A stretch of 62,205 nucleotides of DNA from JBKQWK01 sp052139595 (GTDB lineage Bacteria > Actinomycetota > Thermoleophilia > UBA2241): assembly GCA_052139595.1 (NCBI GenBank), contig JBKQWK010000018.1, forward strand, positions 1 to 62,205. Reading direction: 5' to 3'. Shown one piece after another: positions 8,706 to 17,645 of this stretch. Under the pieces are notes generated by a model. The model ran no database searches, was not told the origin of the DNA, and saw only the letters and a list, made by a program, of their open reading frames with translations. Both the position numbers and the translations under genes were made by a program. Each line of letters starts with the position of its first letter. Position 1 is the first letter of the stretch.

Positions 8706-9550
8706 GGCGCGTCCAGCCCGTCGTTCAGACGAGGCACGGCATCGAGTTCGCCGATGGCAGCGGCGCGACGGTAGAACTCAAGAAGCCCCCGCCGGTACTC
8801 CGCCGTGAAGCCGAACTTGAGCTTGTCGAAATACTCCTCCAGGTAGGCGGCGCTGAAGTCGTAGAACTGCGCCGCCGCCGCCGCGGTCTCGCCTGGGCGA
8901 GCGGCACAGCGGTCACGCGAAGCCATGAGCGCCGCTTCAATCGCCCGCGCTTCATCCGGCCGCCGGTCGACAAAGGTTCGACGGGCAGCGCAGACCGCAT
9001 AGACCATCGGCAGTCCAGTGACAAGACGCCATTCCTCACCAAGATCGTACTGGTGCGGGTAGACGCCATCGCGCAGAATGTGCAGCGCCTCATCGCCAAT
9101 GAGCAGGAGGCCGCCAAAGTTGGCCAGCGTTTGCGCGAGAGGTCCTTGGCGCAGCGCAAACGAGGGCGCCAGATCCCACTCACGACAGAGCACCTTGAGC
9201 AGGCAGACCGTCGACGCACTCTTCTCGGTCAGCGCCACGCTGCCGAGCTGCTCACGCGACATCTGCGTGAACAGCTGGATCGAGTCGACGGCGCCGAACG
9301 AGCTGATGGAGATGCCCGGCAGGAGCGTGAGTTGCTCGGCATGGCGAGCGAACTCGATGGACGACGGTAGAGCCACGTCAATTTCGCCGTCAACGAGCAG
9401 GCGATTGAGTTGCGCCGGCGTACCGTCGACGATATCCGCCGCGAAACCAAGGCGAGCCAGCTCCTCCTCGAAGTGAGAGTACAGGGGAAAGCAGTTGACA
9501 AACTCGATGCGGCCCACTCGCGGGCGGGCCGCACGCCTATCCGTGCTCAC
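8702..9550 (-). CDS. mqnA: Chorismate dehydratase MqnA
   Basis: First committed enzyme of the futalosine pathway, converting chorismate to 3-[(1-carboxyvinyl)oxy]benzoate. The 282-residue product has the periplasmic-binding-like fold of the family: VGRIEFVNCFPLYSHF at the N-terminus, GTPAQLNRLL, DVALPSSIEFA and the later segment LLIGDEALH. It overlaps mqnE upstream and mqnC downstream by 4 bases each, so the three genes are translationally coupled. Confidence 0.93.
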   Translation of the reverse strand: MSTDRRAARPRVGRIEFVNCFPLYSHFEEELARLGFAADIVDGTPAQLNRLLVDGEIDVALPSSIEFARHAEQLTLLPGISISSFGAVDSIQLFTQMSREQLGSVALTEKSASTVCLLKVLCREWDLAPSFALRQGPLAQTLANFGGLLLIGDEALHILRDGVYPHQYDLGEEWRLVTGLPMVYAVCAARRTFVDRRPDEARAIEAALMASRDRCAARPGETAAAAAQFYDFSAAYLEEYFDKLKFGFTAEYRRGLLEFYRRAAAIGELDAVPRLNDGLDAP

Positions 9551-10671
9551 GCCACCGCTCTGTCGTAGCGACGCACAACACCGTATAACGTGTCGCGCTC
9601 GACGGCGTTGCGGCCGGCCCCCTGGATCACACGCACGAGCTCCTCGCGGTCCAGCTCCTGACCGGTCTGCACACCGGCGGCGTGACTAATCTTTTCTTCG
9701 ACCACTGTACCATCAAGGTCGTTGACGCCGAACGCCAGTGACACCTGAGCCAGCTTGAGACCAACATTGATCCAGAACGCCTTCACGTGCTTGAAATTAT
9801 CGAGGACCAACCGACCGACCGAGAGCATCTTGAGGTCATCGTAGCCCGTCGGCCCAGGCAGCTCGCTGAGGCCCGTGTTGGCGGGCTGAAACGACAGCGG
9901 TATGAAGGCGTTGAAACCGCCCGTCTCATCCTGCAGCTCGCGCAAGCGCAGCAGGTGATCGGCCAGCTCAGCCGCCGTCTCGACATGGCCATAGAGCATG
10001 GTTGCGTTCGACTGCAGACCAACGCTGTGAGCGGCGCGCATGACATCGAGCCACCTCTGGCCGCTGATCTTGCGGTTGCAGATGAGATCGCGCACGCGGC
10101 CACTAAAAACCTCGGCCCCGCCGCCCGGCAGCGAGCCCAGACCCGCGTCTTTGAGTTCAGCCAGCACCATCGCAACCGGTTTGCCGGCGATTTTGGCAAA
10201 ATGGGCTATCTCGCTGGCCGTAAACGCCTGGATGTGCACGTCGGGCGCCAGTTGCTTGAGCGCACGCATCATCTCGAGGTAGTAGTCGAACGGCAGGCTG
10301 GGGTGCTCGCCGCCGACAATGTGGATCTCGGTAACGCCGCTGGTCAGCGACTCTCGCGCCTTATCGACAACTTCGTCAACCGAGAGCGTGTATGCACCAA
10401 CATCACCTTCGTCGTGGCTGAAGGCGCAGAAGAGGCAGCGATTACGACAGACGTTCGTGTGATTGATGTGGCGATTGGAAATGAAGTAAACATCGTCGCC
10501 GACCGCGCGTCGGCGCGCAAAATCGGCCATCGCGCCGAGAGCGAGGATGTCGTCCGAGCTAAGCAGGGCGACGGCGTCGCTTTCGCTCAGCCTGTCGCCG
10601 GAGAACACTTTGTCCCAGATGGGCGCGATGCCAGCCGAAGCCGCCAGCTCGGCGACGTGGTTTGCTTCCAT
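9547..10671 (-). CDS. mqnE: Aminodeoxyfutalosine synthase MqnE
   Basis: Radical SAM enzyme joining the MqnA product to S-adenosylmethionine to give aminodeoxyfutalosine. The radical SAM motif CRNRCLFC sits at about 75-82 of the 374-residue product, preceded by RHINHTNVC; the family segments HIVGGEHPSLPFDYY and GLGSLPGGGAEV follow. The ATG at 10671 (MEANHVAEL) has AGGAG about 10 bases upstream and is preferred over the longer frame opening at 10701. Together with mqnA and mqnC it marks the futalosine route; the hydrolase (mqnB or MTAN) and mqnD are not in this window. Confidence 0.94.
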   Translation of the reverse strand: MEANHVAELAASAGIAPIWDKVFSGDRLSESDAVALLSSDDILALGAMADFARRRAVGDDVYFISNRHINHTNVCRNRCLFCAFSHDEGDVGAYTLSVDEVVDKARESLTSGVTEIHIVGGEHPSLPFDYYLEMMRALKQLAPDVHIQAFTASEIAHFAKIAGKPVAMVLAELKDAGLGSLPGGGAEVFSGRVRDLICNRKISGQRWLDVMRAAHSVGLQSNATMLYGHVETAAELADHLLRLRELQDETGGFNAFIPLSFQPANTGLSELPGPTGYDDLKMLSVGRLVLDNFKHVKAFWINVGLKLAQVSLAFGVNDLDGTVVEEKISHAAGVQTGQELDREELVRVIQGAGRNAVERDTLYGVVRRYDRAVA

Positions 10672-10773
10672 GAAGTGAGCGCTCCTGCGCGCCTGCGGCA
10701 CGCCGTAGTCTTAAGGTGATGTAGCGCCACGCCTGATGCGGCGAACAGCGCGACCTTTGCCACATTCATTGTA

Positions 10774-10794
10774 CCCCGCCGACCTTCGGCGGGG
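10774..10794. terminator. GC-rich hairpin between polyprenyl synthase and mqnE
   Basis: A 9-bp perfect stem, 10774-10782 pairing with 10786-10794, with a CCT loop. It lies about 50 bases after the end of the polyprenyl synthase gene in the minus direction and before mqnE. No strong T-run follows, so it may be a weak terminator or an mRNA processing/stability hairpin separating two parts of the operon. Confidence 0.45.
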
Positions 10795-10844
10795 ATTGAT
10801 CTGCGCCCTGCTCTGACGAATTCGCGCCCTGCCTTGATTGACGG

Positions 10845-11828
10845 TCAGCTGAAGCGCTCGACCACCCAGCCGGCGACGTCAGTGAGCAGTTCATGCTCCA
10901 CCAGGTCGCTACAAAGCGCGAGATGTTCGCGAGCCGTCGCGATCTGCTCGAGCGCCGCCGCACGCGCTCGCTCTATGGCACCACTGGCGACGATGTCGGC
11001 GATCACGGCAGCAACATCGGCTCCAGTAGCAAGTGGACCTTGCAAACGGACACCAAGATGAGGCATCGTCCTCAACGCCATGATGACCGGCAAGGTTACC
11101 GTGCCGTCACGCAAGTCCGTGCCCAAGCGCTTGCCGGTCTTTGCTTCGTCGCCGGTGAGATCAAGGATGTCGTCAAAAATCTGAAAGGCGAGACCGAGCG
11201 AGCGCCCGTAGGCAGCGAGCCCCTCGACATCACTCTCGTCGGCATTCGAAACGATGGCGCCCAGGCTACACGCAGCAGCGAAAAGGTCGGCGGTTTTCAA
11301 CTCGCAGCGACGCACGTAGTCGGCCGGCGAAAGATCCGTACGGTACGCCTCGTCCATCTGCAGTACCTCGCCGCGACTGAGTCCTTCTGCGACGCGACTA
11401 AGCAAGTCAACGACCCGTCCATCGCCGGATGCAACCAGTAACCCGAAGGCTTGGGCAAACAAGTAATTGCCGGCCGAGATCGCGAGCGGCACACCCATCT
11501 GGTGGGCAACCGTTGGCCGCCCGCGACGGAGGGCAGCTCCATCAAGCACGTCGTCGTGCACGAGCGTCGCCATGTGCAATAGCTCAACCGCAGCTGCGCC
11601 TCGATATGTAGCCGCAGAGAGCGTCCGATCACGACGCGCACTGAGCAGGACAAGCAGTGGACGGACCCGCTTGCCGCCGGCCGTCAACGTAACGGCACAG
11701 GCAGAGCCAAGTGTGCCAGGGCAATCACCGACGACCGTCTCAAGAAGCTCTTCGACGCGCTCGAGGCCACGTCGGTAGCGACGCTTTTGAGCGACCGAGC
11801 GCCAAGCAACGACGTCGGCCGGTTTCAT
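10845..11828 (-). CDS. hepT: Long-chain polyprenyl diphosphate synthase (heptaprenyl synthase component II-like)
   Basis: Makes the isoprenoid side chain of menaquinone by adding isopentenyl units to an allylic diphosphate. The 327-residue product has both aspartate-rich Mg-binding motifs: HDDVLDGAALRRGRPT at about 91-106 and FQIFDDILDLTGDE at about 216-228, plus GGKRVRP at 51-57. The start overlaps the menG stop by 4 bases. The gene symbol rests on family resemblance; the chain length cannot be read with certainty. Confidence 0.88.
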   Translation of the reverse strand: MKPADVVAWRSVAQKRRYRRGLERVEELLETVVGDCPGTLGSACAVTLTAGGKRVRPLLVLLSARRDRTLSAATYRGAAAVELLHMATLVHDDVLDGAALRRGRPTVAHQMGVPLAISAGNYLFAQAFGLLVASGDGRVVDLLSRVAEGLSRGEVLQMDEAYRTDLSPADYVRRCELKTADLFAAACSLGAIVSNADESDVEGLAAYGRSLGLAFQIFDDILDLTGDEAKTGKRLGTDLRDGTVTLPVIMALRTMPHLGVRLQGPLATGADVAAVIADIVASGAIERARAAALEQIATAREHLALCSDLVEHELLTDVAGWVVERFS

Positions 11829-12595
11829 CGTGTCGCCTCGCCCCCGCCTGCTCCGCCGCGCGCCGGCACGCGACCGACGTGCAGGGCAATGATGCCCATG
11901 CCAAAACGTCGGTAACGCACTTGTCGCAGCCCGGCGGCAACCATGAGGTCCGCCAATACGTCAGCTCGAGGAAAAGCACGGACCGACGCCGGCAAATAAG
12001 AATAGGCCTTCAGATCACCGGCGATCAGGCCGCCCAGCAATGGGACGCAGCGGTCGAACCAGAGAGCGTGGAACCGACGGCCGAAGGCGCCCGACGGTTG
12101 AGTGATCTCGAGGATCACGACGCGACCACCAGATGCGGAAACACGCACCATCTCGCTCAATGCCAGCGGCAGATCAGATACATTACGCACCCCGAAAGCA
12201 ACGGTGACGGCACTGAACCGGCCGTTGGCGAATGGCAGCGCCAACAGGTCGCCGGCAACGAACTCAAGCGGAGCGCAACCATCGTCGGCCGCTACCTGCG
12301 CCTTGGCCCGGGCCAAGTCAAGCATGACGGCGCTGAAGTCGAGGCCAATAACCCCTGCCTGCGGATACCTTCGCGCCAGTGCCAAGGCAAGGTCGCCAGT
12401 GCCACAACAGACGTCCAGCGCCTGTTCGCCCGGACCCACGGCCGCCACGACCGCCGCCGCGCTGCGCCAGCGGCGGTCGAGCCCGGCCGTCATGAGCCGA
12501 TTCATGAAGTCGTAACGGCCAGCAATAGCGCTAAACATCGCCGCAATACGCCCAGGGTCTCGATCGACTCCGGCCCCACCGGCCTGCGCAATCAC
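11825..12595 (-). CDS. menG: Demethylmenaquinone methyltransferase MenG/UbiE
   Basis: SAM-dependent C-methylation of the demethylated quinone ring, the last step of menaquinone synthesis. The 256-residue product has FSAIAGRYDFMNRLMTAGL near residue 21, the SAM motif LDVCCGTGDLAL, then VAFGVRNV and the YSYLPASVRAFP region seen across UbiE/MenG. It overlaps the prenyl synthase downstream and ubiX upstream by 4 bases each. Confidence 0.94.
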   Translation of the reverse strand: MIAQAGGAGVDRDPGRIAAMFSAIAGRYDFMNRLMTAGLDRRWRSAAAVVAAVGPGEQALDVCCGTGDLALALARRYPQAGVIGLDFSAVMLDLARAKAQVAADDGCAPLEFVAGDLLALPFANGRFSAVTVAFGVRNVSDLPLALSEMVRVSASGGRVVILEITQPSGAFGRRFHALWFDRCVPLLGGLIAGDLKAYSYLPASVRAFPRADVLADLMVAAGLRQVRYRRFGMGIIALHVGRVPARGGAGGGEATR

Positions 12596-13203
12596 GAAGC
12601 TGCACCCTCGTAAGTCGGGTACAGGTGCTGCGCAAAGCCAAGGCTCTGGAGAATCTTGCCGACAACGAAGTCGACGATGTCGGCGACTGTCTGTGGTCGA
12701 CCGTAGAAACCAGGTGCCGGAGGCAGGATCACGGCACCGGCTTCAGCGACATCGAGCAGCCGACGCAGGTGCACCGTCGAGAGCGGCATCTCGCGCGGCA
12801 CAAGAATCAGAGGCTTACGCTCCTTGAGAGCAACGTCAGCGGCGCGATGGATGAGATTGTGCCCCGCGCCCGTCGCAATGTGGGCAACGGTCGCCAGCGA
12901 GCAGGGGCAAATAACGGCGGCGTCCGGAAAGCTCGACCCACTGGCTGCGGAGCTCTCGAACTCGTCTGGATTGACGATAGCGACACTGCCAGCCCGCGCC
13001 CGCGTGAGAAATGCGTGCACCAACTCCTCACGTCCTTCGCCGGGCAAGGAAAGCTCGTGGCGCAAGACCAGCAGACCAGCGTCCGAGACGCACAGCGTGA
13101 GGTGGCAGCCAGCGCTAGTCAAGGCCTCAATCAGACGCAGCGCATACGCGGCGCCGCTGGCACCGGTAACGCCCAGAAACAGTGTCTGTGGCGGACTAGT
13201 CAT
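12592..13203 (-). CDS. ubiX: Flavin prenyltransferase UbiX
   Basis: Makes prenylated FMN, the cofactor of UbiD-type decarboxylases. The 203-residue product carries the FMN-binding N-terminus LFLGVTGASGAAYALRL, VICPCSLATVAHIATG and the PREMPLSTVHLRRL segment of UbiX. The ATG at 13203 is chosen because the family starts there; the open frame runs to 13278 inside the stop region of the upstream cytochrome. The matching UbiD is about 8 kb upstream in the same minus-strand run. Confidence 0.94.
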   Translation of the reverse strand: MTSPPQTLFLGVTGASGAAYALRLIEALTSAGCHLTLCVSDAGLLVLRHELSLPGEGREELVHAFLTRARAGSVAIVNPDEFESSAASGSSFPDAAVICPCSLATVAHIATGAGHNLIHRAADVALKERKPLILVPREMPLSTVHLRRLLDVAEAGAVILPPAPGFYGRPQTVADIVDFVVGKILQSLGFAQHLYPTYEGAAS

Positions 13204-13244
13204 GGATTGCAGTCTACCACCGGCCGACGGCACGGCCGACGGCG

Positions 13245-14597
13245 TCACGGCGCGCTGGTAACCCCGTCGTGGTGGCAACTGCCGCCATAGCAGCCCGTGG
13301 GGCCAGAGCCCGCATTACCATGGCACTTGACGCAAATTGCACCATTGGCCAGGACTTCAGCAGGGTGATTGGCGATGAAGCTCGCTGGGTGCGGCAAGAC
13401 AACACCGTGACAGTCCGAACAGAAGGACGAGCTGTGACACTTGCTGCACAGGCCAGCGTTGTTGAGCGCGACCTGGCCATGTTGGGCAAGCCAATTGCTC
13501 GGATGCGGCATCGGCAACCCGTGGCAGCGCAGACAGCTGTTGGTGCCATGACACTTCACGCAGAGTGAGGGTGTCGCAGCACCGGCCTTCTCATGGCCAG
13601 TCGCGAGCCAGGTCGCAGGATGTGGCATTGCCAAGCCGTGACAACTGCTGCAGAACGTGGGGTCCTTCGCCTGATGGCACTTAACGCACGCGGTCTGACC
13701 GTGCTGCAGCGCATAGGCGCCGTGGGTACTGCTCCAGACGGCGGGATGGGGCATCTGCACGCCATTGTGGCACTTGCTGCAGAAGGAGGTCGAATGACAG
13801 CTCTGACAGTCCGTCGCGGTCAGATGAGTATTCATGGCAATGTGCACGGATCCCGGCGGAACACCATTGACATGGCAGATCGAGCACGTCTCCGGCTGAT
13901 TGACGCCGTTGTGACAGGTGACGCAGACCGACATGACATTAACCGTGGGCCGGGAACCAAACGCGCCGGTCGTGCCATGGGCGACACCATCATGGCAGGT
14001 AACGCATTGGAAACCTGCTGCCTGTAAACCGATGTGATTCACGATGATGCCATTGACAACGACATTCTTGTCGATCTGACTCGCGGGATGGCATTGTACG
14101 CAGCTCTCGGTGCTCACAGTCGTGCTCAGCGGCTTCTGGTAGTTACCGGAGATATAGCTGATGAGATTGGCAACGCCCTGCAGATTCTCAATGAAGTAGC
14201 GGAAAGCTCCCGGCTTCGTGTGACACGCGAGGCAACCAACACCCGCCTTATAGTGGGCGGACGTTTCATAACTCTTGACCTCTGGGGCAAGAAGATGGCA
14301 GGTGCCACACGTTGACGTGCGAGTAGCGACCGCAAAAGCCACTACGGAAACCACGATGATGACAACCAGGCCCGCCAAAACGCCCCACAACCAGCGCCGG
14401 GGAATAACGACGTCGACGAGCGACCGACGGCGCGGCGATTTGCCGCCACCGCTGGGAGCCGGTGTACCGCCGGCAGCACCGGCCCGGCCGCCGGCGCTCA
14501 ACGCTTCATCGCCGCCGCTCGGCGGCGACGCGTCGGCCGCGCCCTGCGACTCCGGCGGTTCGCCGGGACTCAACGGAGTCTTTTGCTCGTCAGTCAT
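13245..14597 (-). CDS. Membrane-anchored multiheme cytochrome c, 15 CxxCH sites
   Basis: The 450-residue product has a disordered Pro/Gly/Ala-rich cytoplasmic stretch (about 1-68), one transmembrane helix (WGVLAGLVVIIVVSVVAF) and an outward-facing NapC/NirT-like start (TCGTCHLL). I count 15 CxxCH motifs and one Cx4CH (CYGGSCH) near the C-terminus. In the second half a unit of the form CxxCHG then (M/L)PHP then an aromatic residue and a distal His recurs four times. It lies 3 bases after the 12-heme gene upstream and just before ubiX. It probably takes electrons from menaquinol or another cytochrome outside the membrane. Confidence 0.88.
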   Translation of the reverse strand: MTDEQKTPLSPGEPPESQGAADASPPSGGDEALSAGGRAGAAGGTPAPSGGGKSPRRRSLVDVVIPRRWLWGVLAGLVVIIVVSVVAFAVATRTSTCGTCHLLAPEVKSYETSAHYKAGVGCLACHTKPGAFRYFIENLQGVANLISYISGNYQKPLSTTVSTESCVQCHPASQIDKNVVVNGIIVNHIGLQAAGFQCVTCHDGVAHGTTGAFGSRPTVNVMSVCVTCHNGVNQPETCSICHVNGVPPGSVHIAMNTHLTATDCQSCHSTSFCSKCHNGVQMPHPAVWSSTHGAYALQHGQTACVKCHQAKDPTFCSSCHGLAMPHPATWLATGHEKAGAATPSLCVKCHGTNSCLRCHGLPMPHPSNWLAQHGQVALNNAGLCSKCHSSSFCSDCHGVVLPHPASFIANHPAEVLANGAICVKCHGNAGSGPTGCYGGSCHHDGVTSAP

Positions 14598-14600
14598 TTC

Positions 14601-15644
14601 TCAGAGCCCAGTTTGGCTCGGCGACGGAGACGGGCTGGGAGTCTGCGTGAAGAAACCATGCGCCGGAGGATTGCCGCTGGCGTGCTCTTCGTGACACGCC
14701 TGGCAGTTGGCCACGGAGTGACAGTTGAAGCATGTCTCATCGGATTTTGCCGCCGCAGCCGGATGCAGAGCGAGGAAATTGCTGGGATGTGGCATTGGCA
14801 CCTGGTGACAGGCGACGCAATACGTCTTCGTGTCATGACAGAGGCTGCATGCCTTCTCGCCCAGTTTTTTCTCGACAAGCCCGTGTTGTTCCAGCCAGTT
14901 CGCCGGGTGTGGCATGACGACACCGTTGTGGCACGAGGAGCAGGCAGTCGCACTTGTATGGCAGGCTGTACAGGTCGACAGAATCCCGTTCGTGCCGTGA
15001 GTCTTGAGCCACAACGCGGCGTTATCGTGTGAAGCGGGTTCGGCCGGCGGCTTGTTGACATGGCAGAGGCTACAGCGGCTAACCGCGACGGCCCCATTGG
15101 CTGCTTTGTAGTGGTTGTTGTGGCAGACCAGGCACTGATCCATAGTCGGTGAGGTCCGCGCACCCACCGGAACCGCGTTTCCGTGCGCCACAGCGGAGTG
15201 GCACTGGACGCACTGGTAGCCGGCTTGAATGAACTGTTGATGGTCGACCCTGATGGTGAGATGTATGTGATTCACGGTGACAACGTTCACGTCGACGGTT
15301 CGAAAGAGCTGCTTGTCGGTGTGGCAACGCTCACACGAAGCATTCACCACAGAACCGAGGATTGGCTTTTCATAGTCACCGGTCAGCTGCTGGATCGGTT
15401 CTTCCAGTGCCTCAAGTTTGGCCGTGAGGAAGAAGAATGGACCCGGCTGGGTATGGCACTCTTCGCAGTTGATGCCGGCATGTGGCGACTGCTCGAGAGC
15501 CTGCACCGTCGCCTTCATGTTGTGACAACTCGAGCAGAAGCTCGCCGACGACGTGCTTGTCAAGGCGAAGCCAAGTGCCACCACGACGGCCGTCACCACA
15601 ATCGTGATGACGATAAAGAAGCGTTTCGTAACGCGAATTGTCAC
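14601..15644 (-). CDS. Membrane-anchored multiheme cytochrome c, 12 CxxCH sites
   Basis: A single N-terminal signal-anchor helix (about residues 9-30) is followed by FCSSCHNMKATVQAL, the NapC/NrfH-like beginning. Twelve CxxCH motifs are spread over the chain. Two PHP-aromatic-His units (MPHPANWLEQH and MPHPSNFLALH) match those of the neighbouring 15-heme protein, so the two are paralogues. The C-terminus is a short Ser/Pro-rich tail (PSPSPSPS). It is 52 bases downstream of the 13-heme gene and 3 bases upstream of the 15-heme gene. A quinol-linked or intermembrane electron carrier role is inferred. Confidence 0.87.
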   Translation of the reverse strand: MTIRVTKRFFIVITIVVTAVVVALGFALTSTSSASFCSSCHNMKATVQALEQSPHAGINCEECHTQPGPFFFLTAKLEALEEPIQQLTGDYEKPILGSVVNASCERCHTDKQLFRTVDVNVVTVNHIHLTIRVDHQQFIQAGYQCVQCHSAVAHGNAVPVGARTSPTMDQCLVCHNNHYKAANGAVAVSRCSLCHVNKPPAEPASHDNAALWLKTHGTNGILSTCTACHTSATACSSCHNGVVMPHPANWLEQHGLVEKKLGEKACSLCHDTKTYCVACHQVPMPHPSNFLALHPAAAAKSDETCFNCHSVANCQACHEEHASGNPPAHGFFTQTPSPSPSPSQTGL

Positions 15645-15696
15645 GTACGCACGCCTCGCGCCATGATCTGCTGCTCGTGAAGCGAAATCAGCATGA

Positions 15697-16746
15697 TCAC
15701 AGCCCGCCGTTAAGTCCGCCGGGATAGGGATGCGTGTTGTGCACGGCGCTCAGATGACACAGCAGGCAGCTGTAACCGCCGGCGTGCTTTGCGGCACTGG
15801 AGTGACAGCGCAGGCAGGTACTCGTCGTCGGAATATTCATGCTCACACCGTGACAGGCGGTACACGCAGGCTTGACTGAGTCGTGATTTTGCATCCGTAC
15901 GGCGATCTTGCCGTTATGACAGACCGTACAGCTCGCCAGTGGAACCGCTTTCACGGTGCCATGGTGATAGCCGTTCACATTGGGATGACAGGTGATACAC
16001 GTGCCGAGATTCGTATAGTGGGCTTTGTGACAATCCGTGCACTTCGTATCTACTTTCGGCTTGGCGTTGTGGATAATCGCCGTGCCATGACAAGCCGGAT
16101 TGGTGCACGACAGCGGATTCGCCTTGCTGTAACCAATGTTGGTGTGGCACTTCAAGCACACGGCTGGCGTCGCAGGGATGTTCATGCCGCTGTGGCACGA
16201 CTGACAGGAGACACCGGCATGGGACACCTGAGCCACGGCATACTTGCCGTTATGACAGGTAGCGCAGGTCGGTGCTTTGAGGGTGACACCGCTGTGGTGC
16301 GGATCCCCACCGGGATTGGCAATAGACTGACTGACCGGGTGGCAGTCCGTGCAGGTTTTGCCATAACCGGACGCACCAAGGTGAGGTGAAGTGCCATGCG
16401 TGAATGGCGTGATGTAAAGCTTCAGGAGCGGATCCCAGAGATGGCACGTTGCTGAACAGCCGGCAGCCGTCTGGCCGGCAGATTGATCGGCACCCGGCTC
16501 ATGGCACTGCCAGCAGTTCTGCCCGGCAGCTACCTGATAGCCCGTGTGACAGCTCTGGCAATTGGTATCGGTCGGCGTTGAGCCTGAATGGCAATCGGAA
16601 CACTGCGTCGCGCCGTCGTGCGCCCACGTACTGAAAGCGTGTGCACTGCTTGCGCTGAAGGACAGTGCCGCACATGCGACAGCCAACGATGCTACCAATA
16701 CTGCGATCAGACGCTTTACGTCGTGCGATCCCACGTCGAGTCTCAC
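15697..16746 (-). CDS. Secreted multiheme cytochrome c, 13 CxxCH sites plus two variants
   Basis: The N-terminus has a cleavable-looking signal (LIAVLVASLAVACAALSF then SAHAFS) and no later membrane helix, so the protein is probably exported or cell-surface. There are 13 CxxCH motifs plus one Cx3CH (CSATCH) and one Cx4CH (CTNPACH). Spacing is short and repetitive, with many VCHNG or CHSG units, like extracellular multiheme electron carriers. The start overlaps the stop of nothing upstream but its ATG overlaps the cytochrome b stop by 4 bases. It lacks the PHP-aromatic repeats of its neighbours, so it is a different family. It may be the outermost carrier of the chain. Confidence 0.87.
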   Translation of the reverse strand: MRLDVGSHDVKRLIAVLVASLAVACAALSFSASSAHAFSTWAHDGATQCSDCHSGSTPTDTNCQSCHTGYQVAAGQNCWQCHEPGADQSAGQTAAGCSATCHLWDPLLKLYITPFTHGTSPHLGASGYGKTCTDCHPVSQSIANPGGDPHHSGVTLKAPTCATCHNGKYAVAQVSHAGVSCQSCHSGMNIPATPAVCLKCHTNIGYSKANPLSCTNPACHGTAIIHNAKPKVDTKCTDCHKAHYTNLGTCITCHPNVNGYHHGTVKAVPLASCTVCHNGKIAVRMQNHDSVKPACTACHGVSMNIPTTSTCLRCHSSAAKHAGGYSCLLCHLSAVHNTHPYPGGLNGGL

Positions 16747-17645
16747 CCCCGCCCGGCAAACCAGGAGACTACGGACCAGACCATAAACACAGTCATTGCC
16801 ACCGCGGCCAGACCAGCAACCACAGTGATGGTATACCAGATACCATTCGTAACGTGAGTGCGCCAGGTGATGCGACGCTCGACCAGCACCTCGTCGAGAG
16901 TACCCTCGCGCACGCGTTTGGCGTACTCAAGCGGACGCTCTTCCATGTAGTGCTCGAGCGGGAGCGAGCCGGTGAAAATGACCTTGTCGATGGGAAACGC
17001 ACCCGGCTTGAGATGAGCACTAAAGAGATGCACGAAGATGAAAATCACGCCAGCGGCAAGCAGCGCTTCGTTGCCGTGGATGACGAGAGCGATATTGAGG
17101 AAAATGCCGGGCAGAATCCGAGTGGTGCCAATCGGGAACCACATCATGAACCCGGTGACGCCGATGATCACCGTGCCGGCTACGAGCGAGAGGAAGTCGA
17201 ACTTCTCCCAATACGTGAAGCGCGCAAACTGCGGCCTAGGACCGCGGCCGAAAAACCAGACGAACATGCCCTTGAGATCTTCCCAGTCCTTCTTGGTGGG
17301 CAAAATCGAGTCTTGGTTGAAGAGACCCCGACCGCGGCGCTTGAACACCAGGATGGACATGGCGACCATCTCCGCCGTCCAGTAGAAGACGGTAAACAGG
17401 GCGGCAATGCGATGGTAGACGCCGGCGGCCGTGACCCCGCCCATGGCGTTCATGACCCACATCGCCCAACCGCTGTCTTTGTACTTCAAGGGCATACCCG
17501 TAAACACGAGTACGGTGAAGCTGACGAAGACAATGATGTGCATCCACCGATGAAAAGCACCGAAGCGCTTGTACTCGACGCTCACGCGTGCCGTGGTGGG
17601 CACAGTCGCGTCCTGACCGATGTTAGTAATCGTCTCGTCACTCAT
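16743..17645 (-). CDS. Cytochrome b561/NarI-like membrane subunit
   Basis: About 300 residues with four to five membrane helices and histidines placed as in formate-dehydrogenase-gamma or cytochrome b561 families: FGAFHRWMH, GVYHRIAALF, VIHGNEALL and FVHLFSAHLKPG. These would bind two b hemes and oxidise menaquinol. ATG at 17645 (MSDETITN) is preferred; the frame is open to 17747 but that part overlaps the 7-heme gene. It overlaps the 7-heme gene by 8 bases and the 13-heme gene by 4, so it is probably one complex with the 7-heme protein. Confidence 0.85.
   Translation of the reverse strand: MSDETITNIGQDATVPTTARVSVEYKRFGAFHRWMHIIVFVSFTVLVFTGMPLKYKDSGWAMWVMNAMGGVTAAGVYHRIAALFTVFYWTAEMVAMSILVFKRRGRGLFNQDSILPTKKDWEDLKGMFVWFFGRGPRPQFARFTYWEKFDFLSLVAGTVIIGVTGFMMWFPIGTTRILPGIFLNIALVIHGNEALLAAGVIFIFVHLFSAHLKPGAFPIDKVIFTGSLPLEHYMEERPLEYAKRVREGTLDEVLVERRITWRTHVTNGIWYTITVVAGLAAVAMTVFMVWSVVSWFAGRG

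Noticed and set aside
9787..10719. 310-codon plus-strand ORF over mqnE
   Set aside because: Shadow of a real enzyme gene on the minus strand; composition of an antisense frame.
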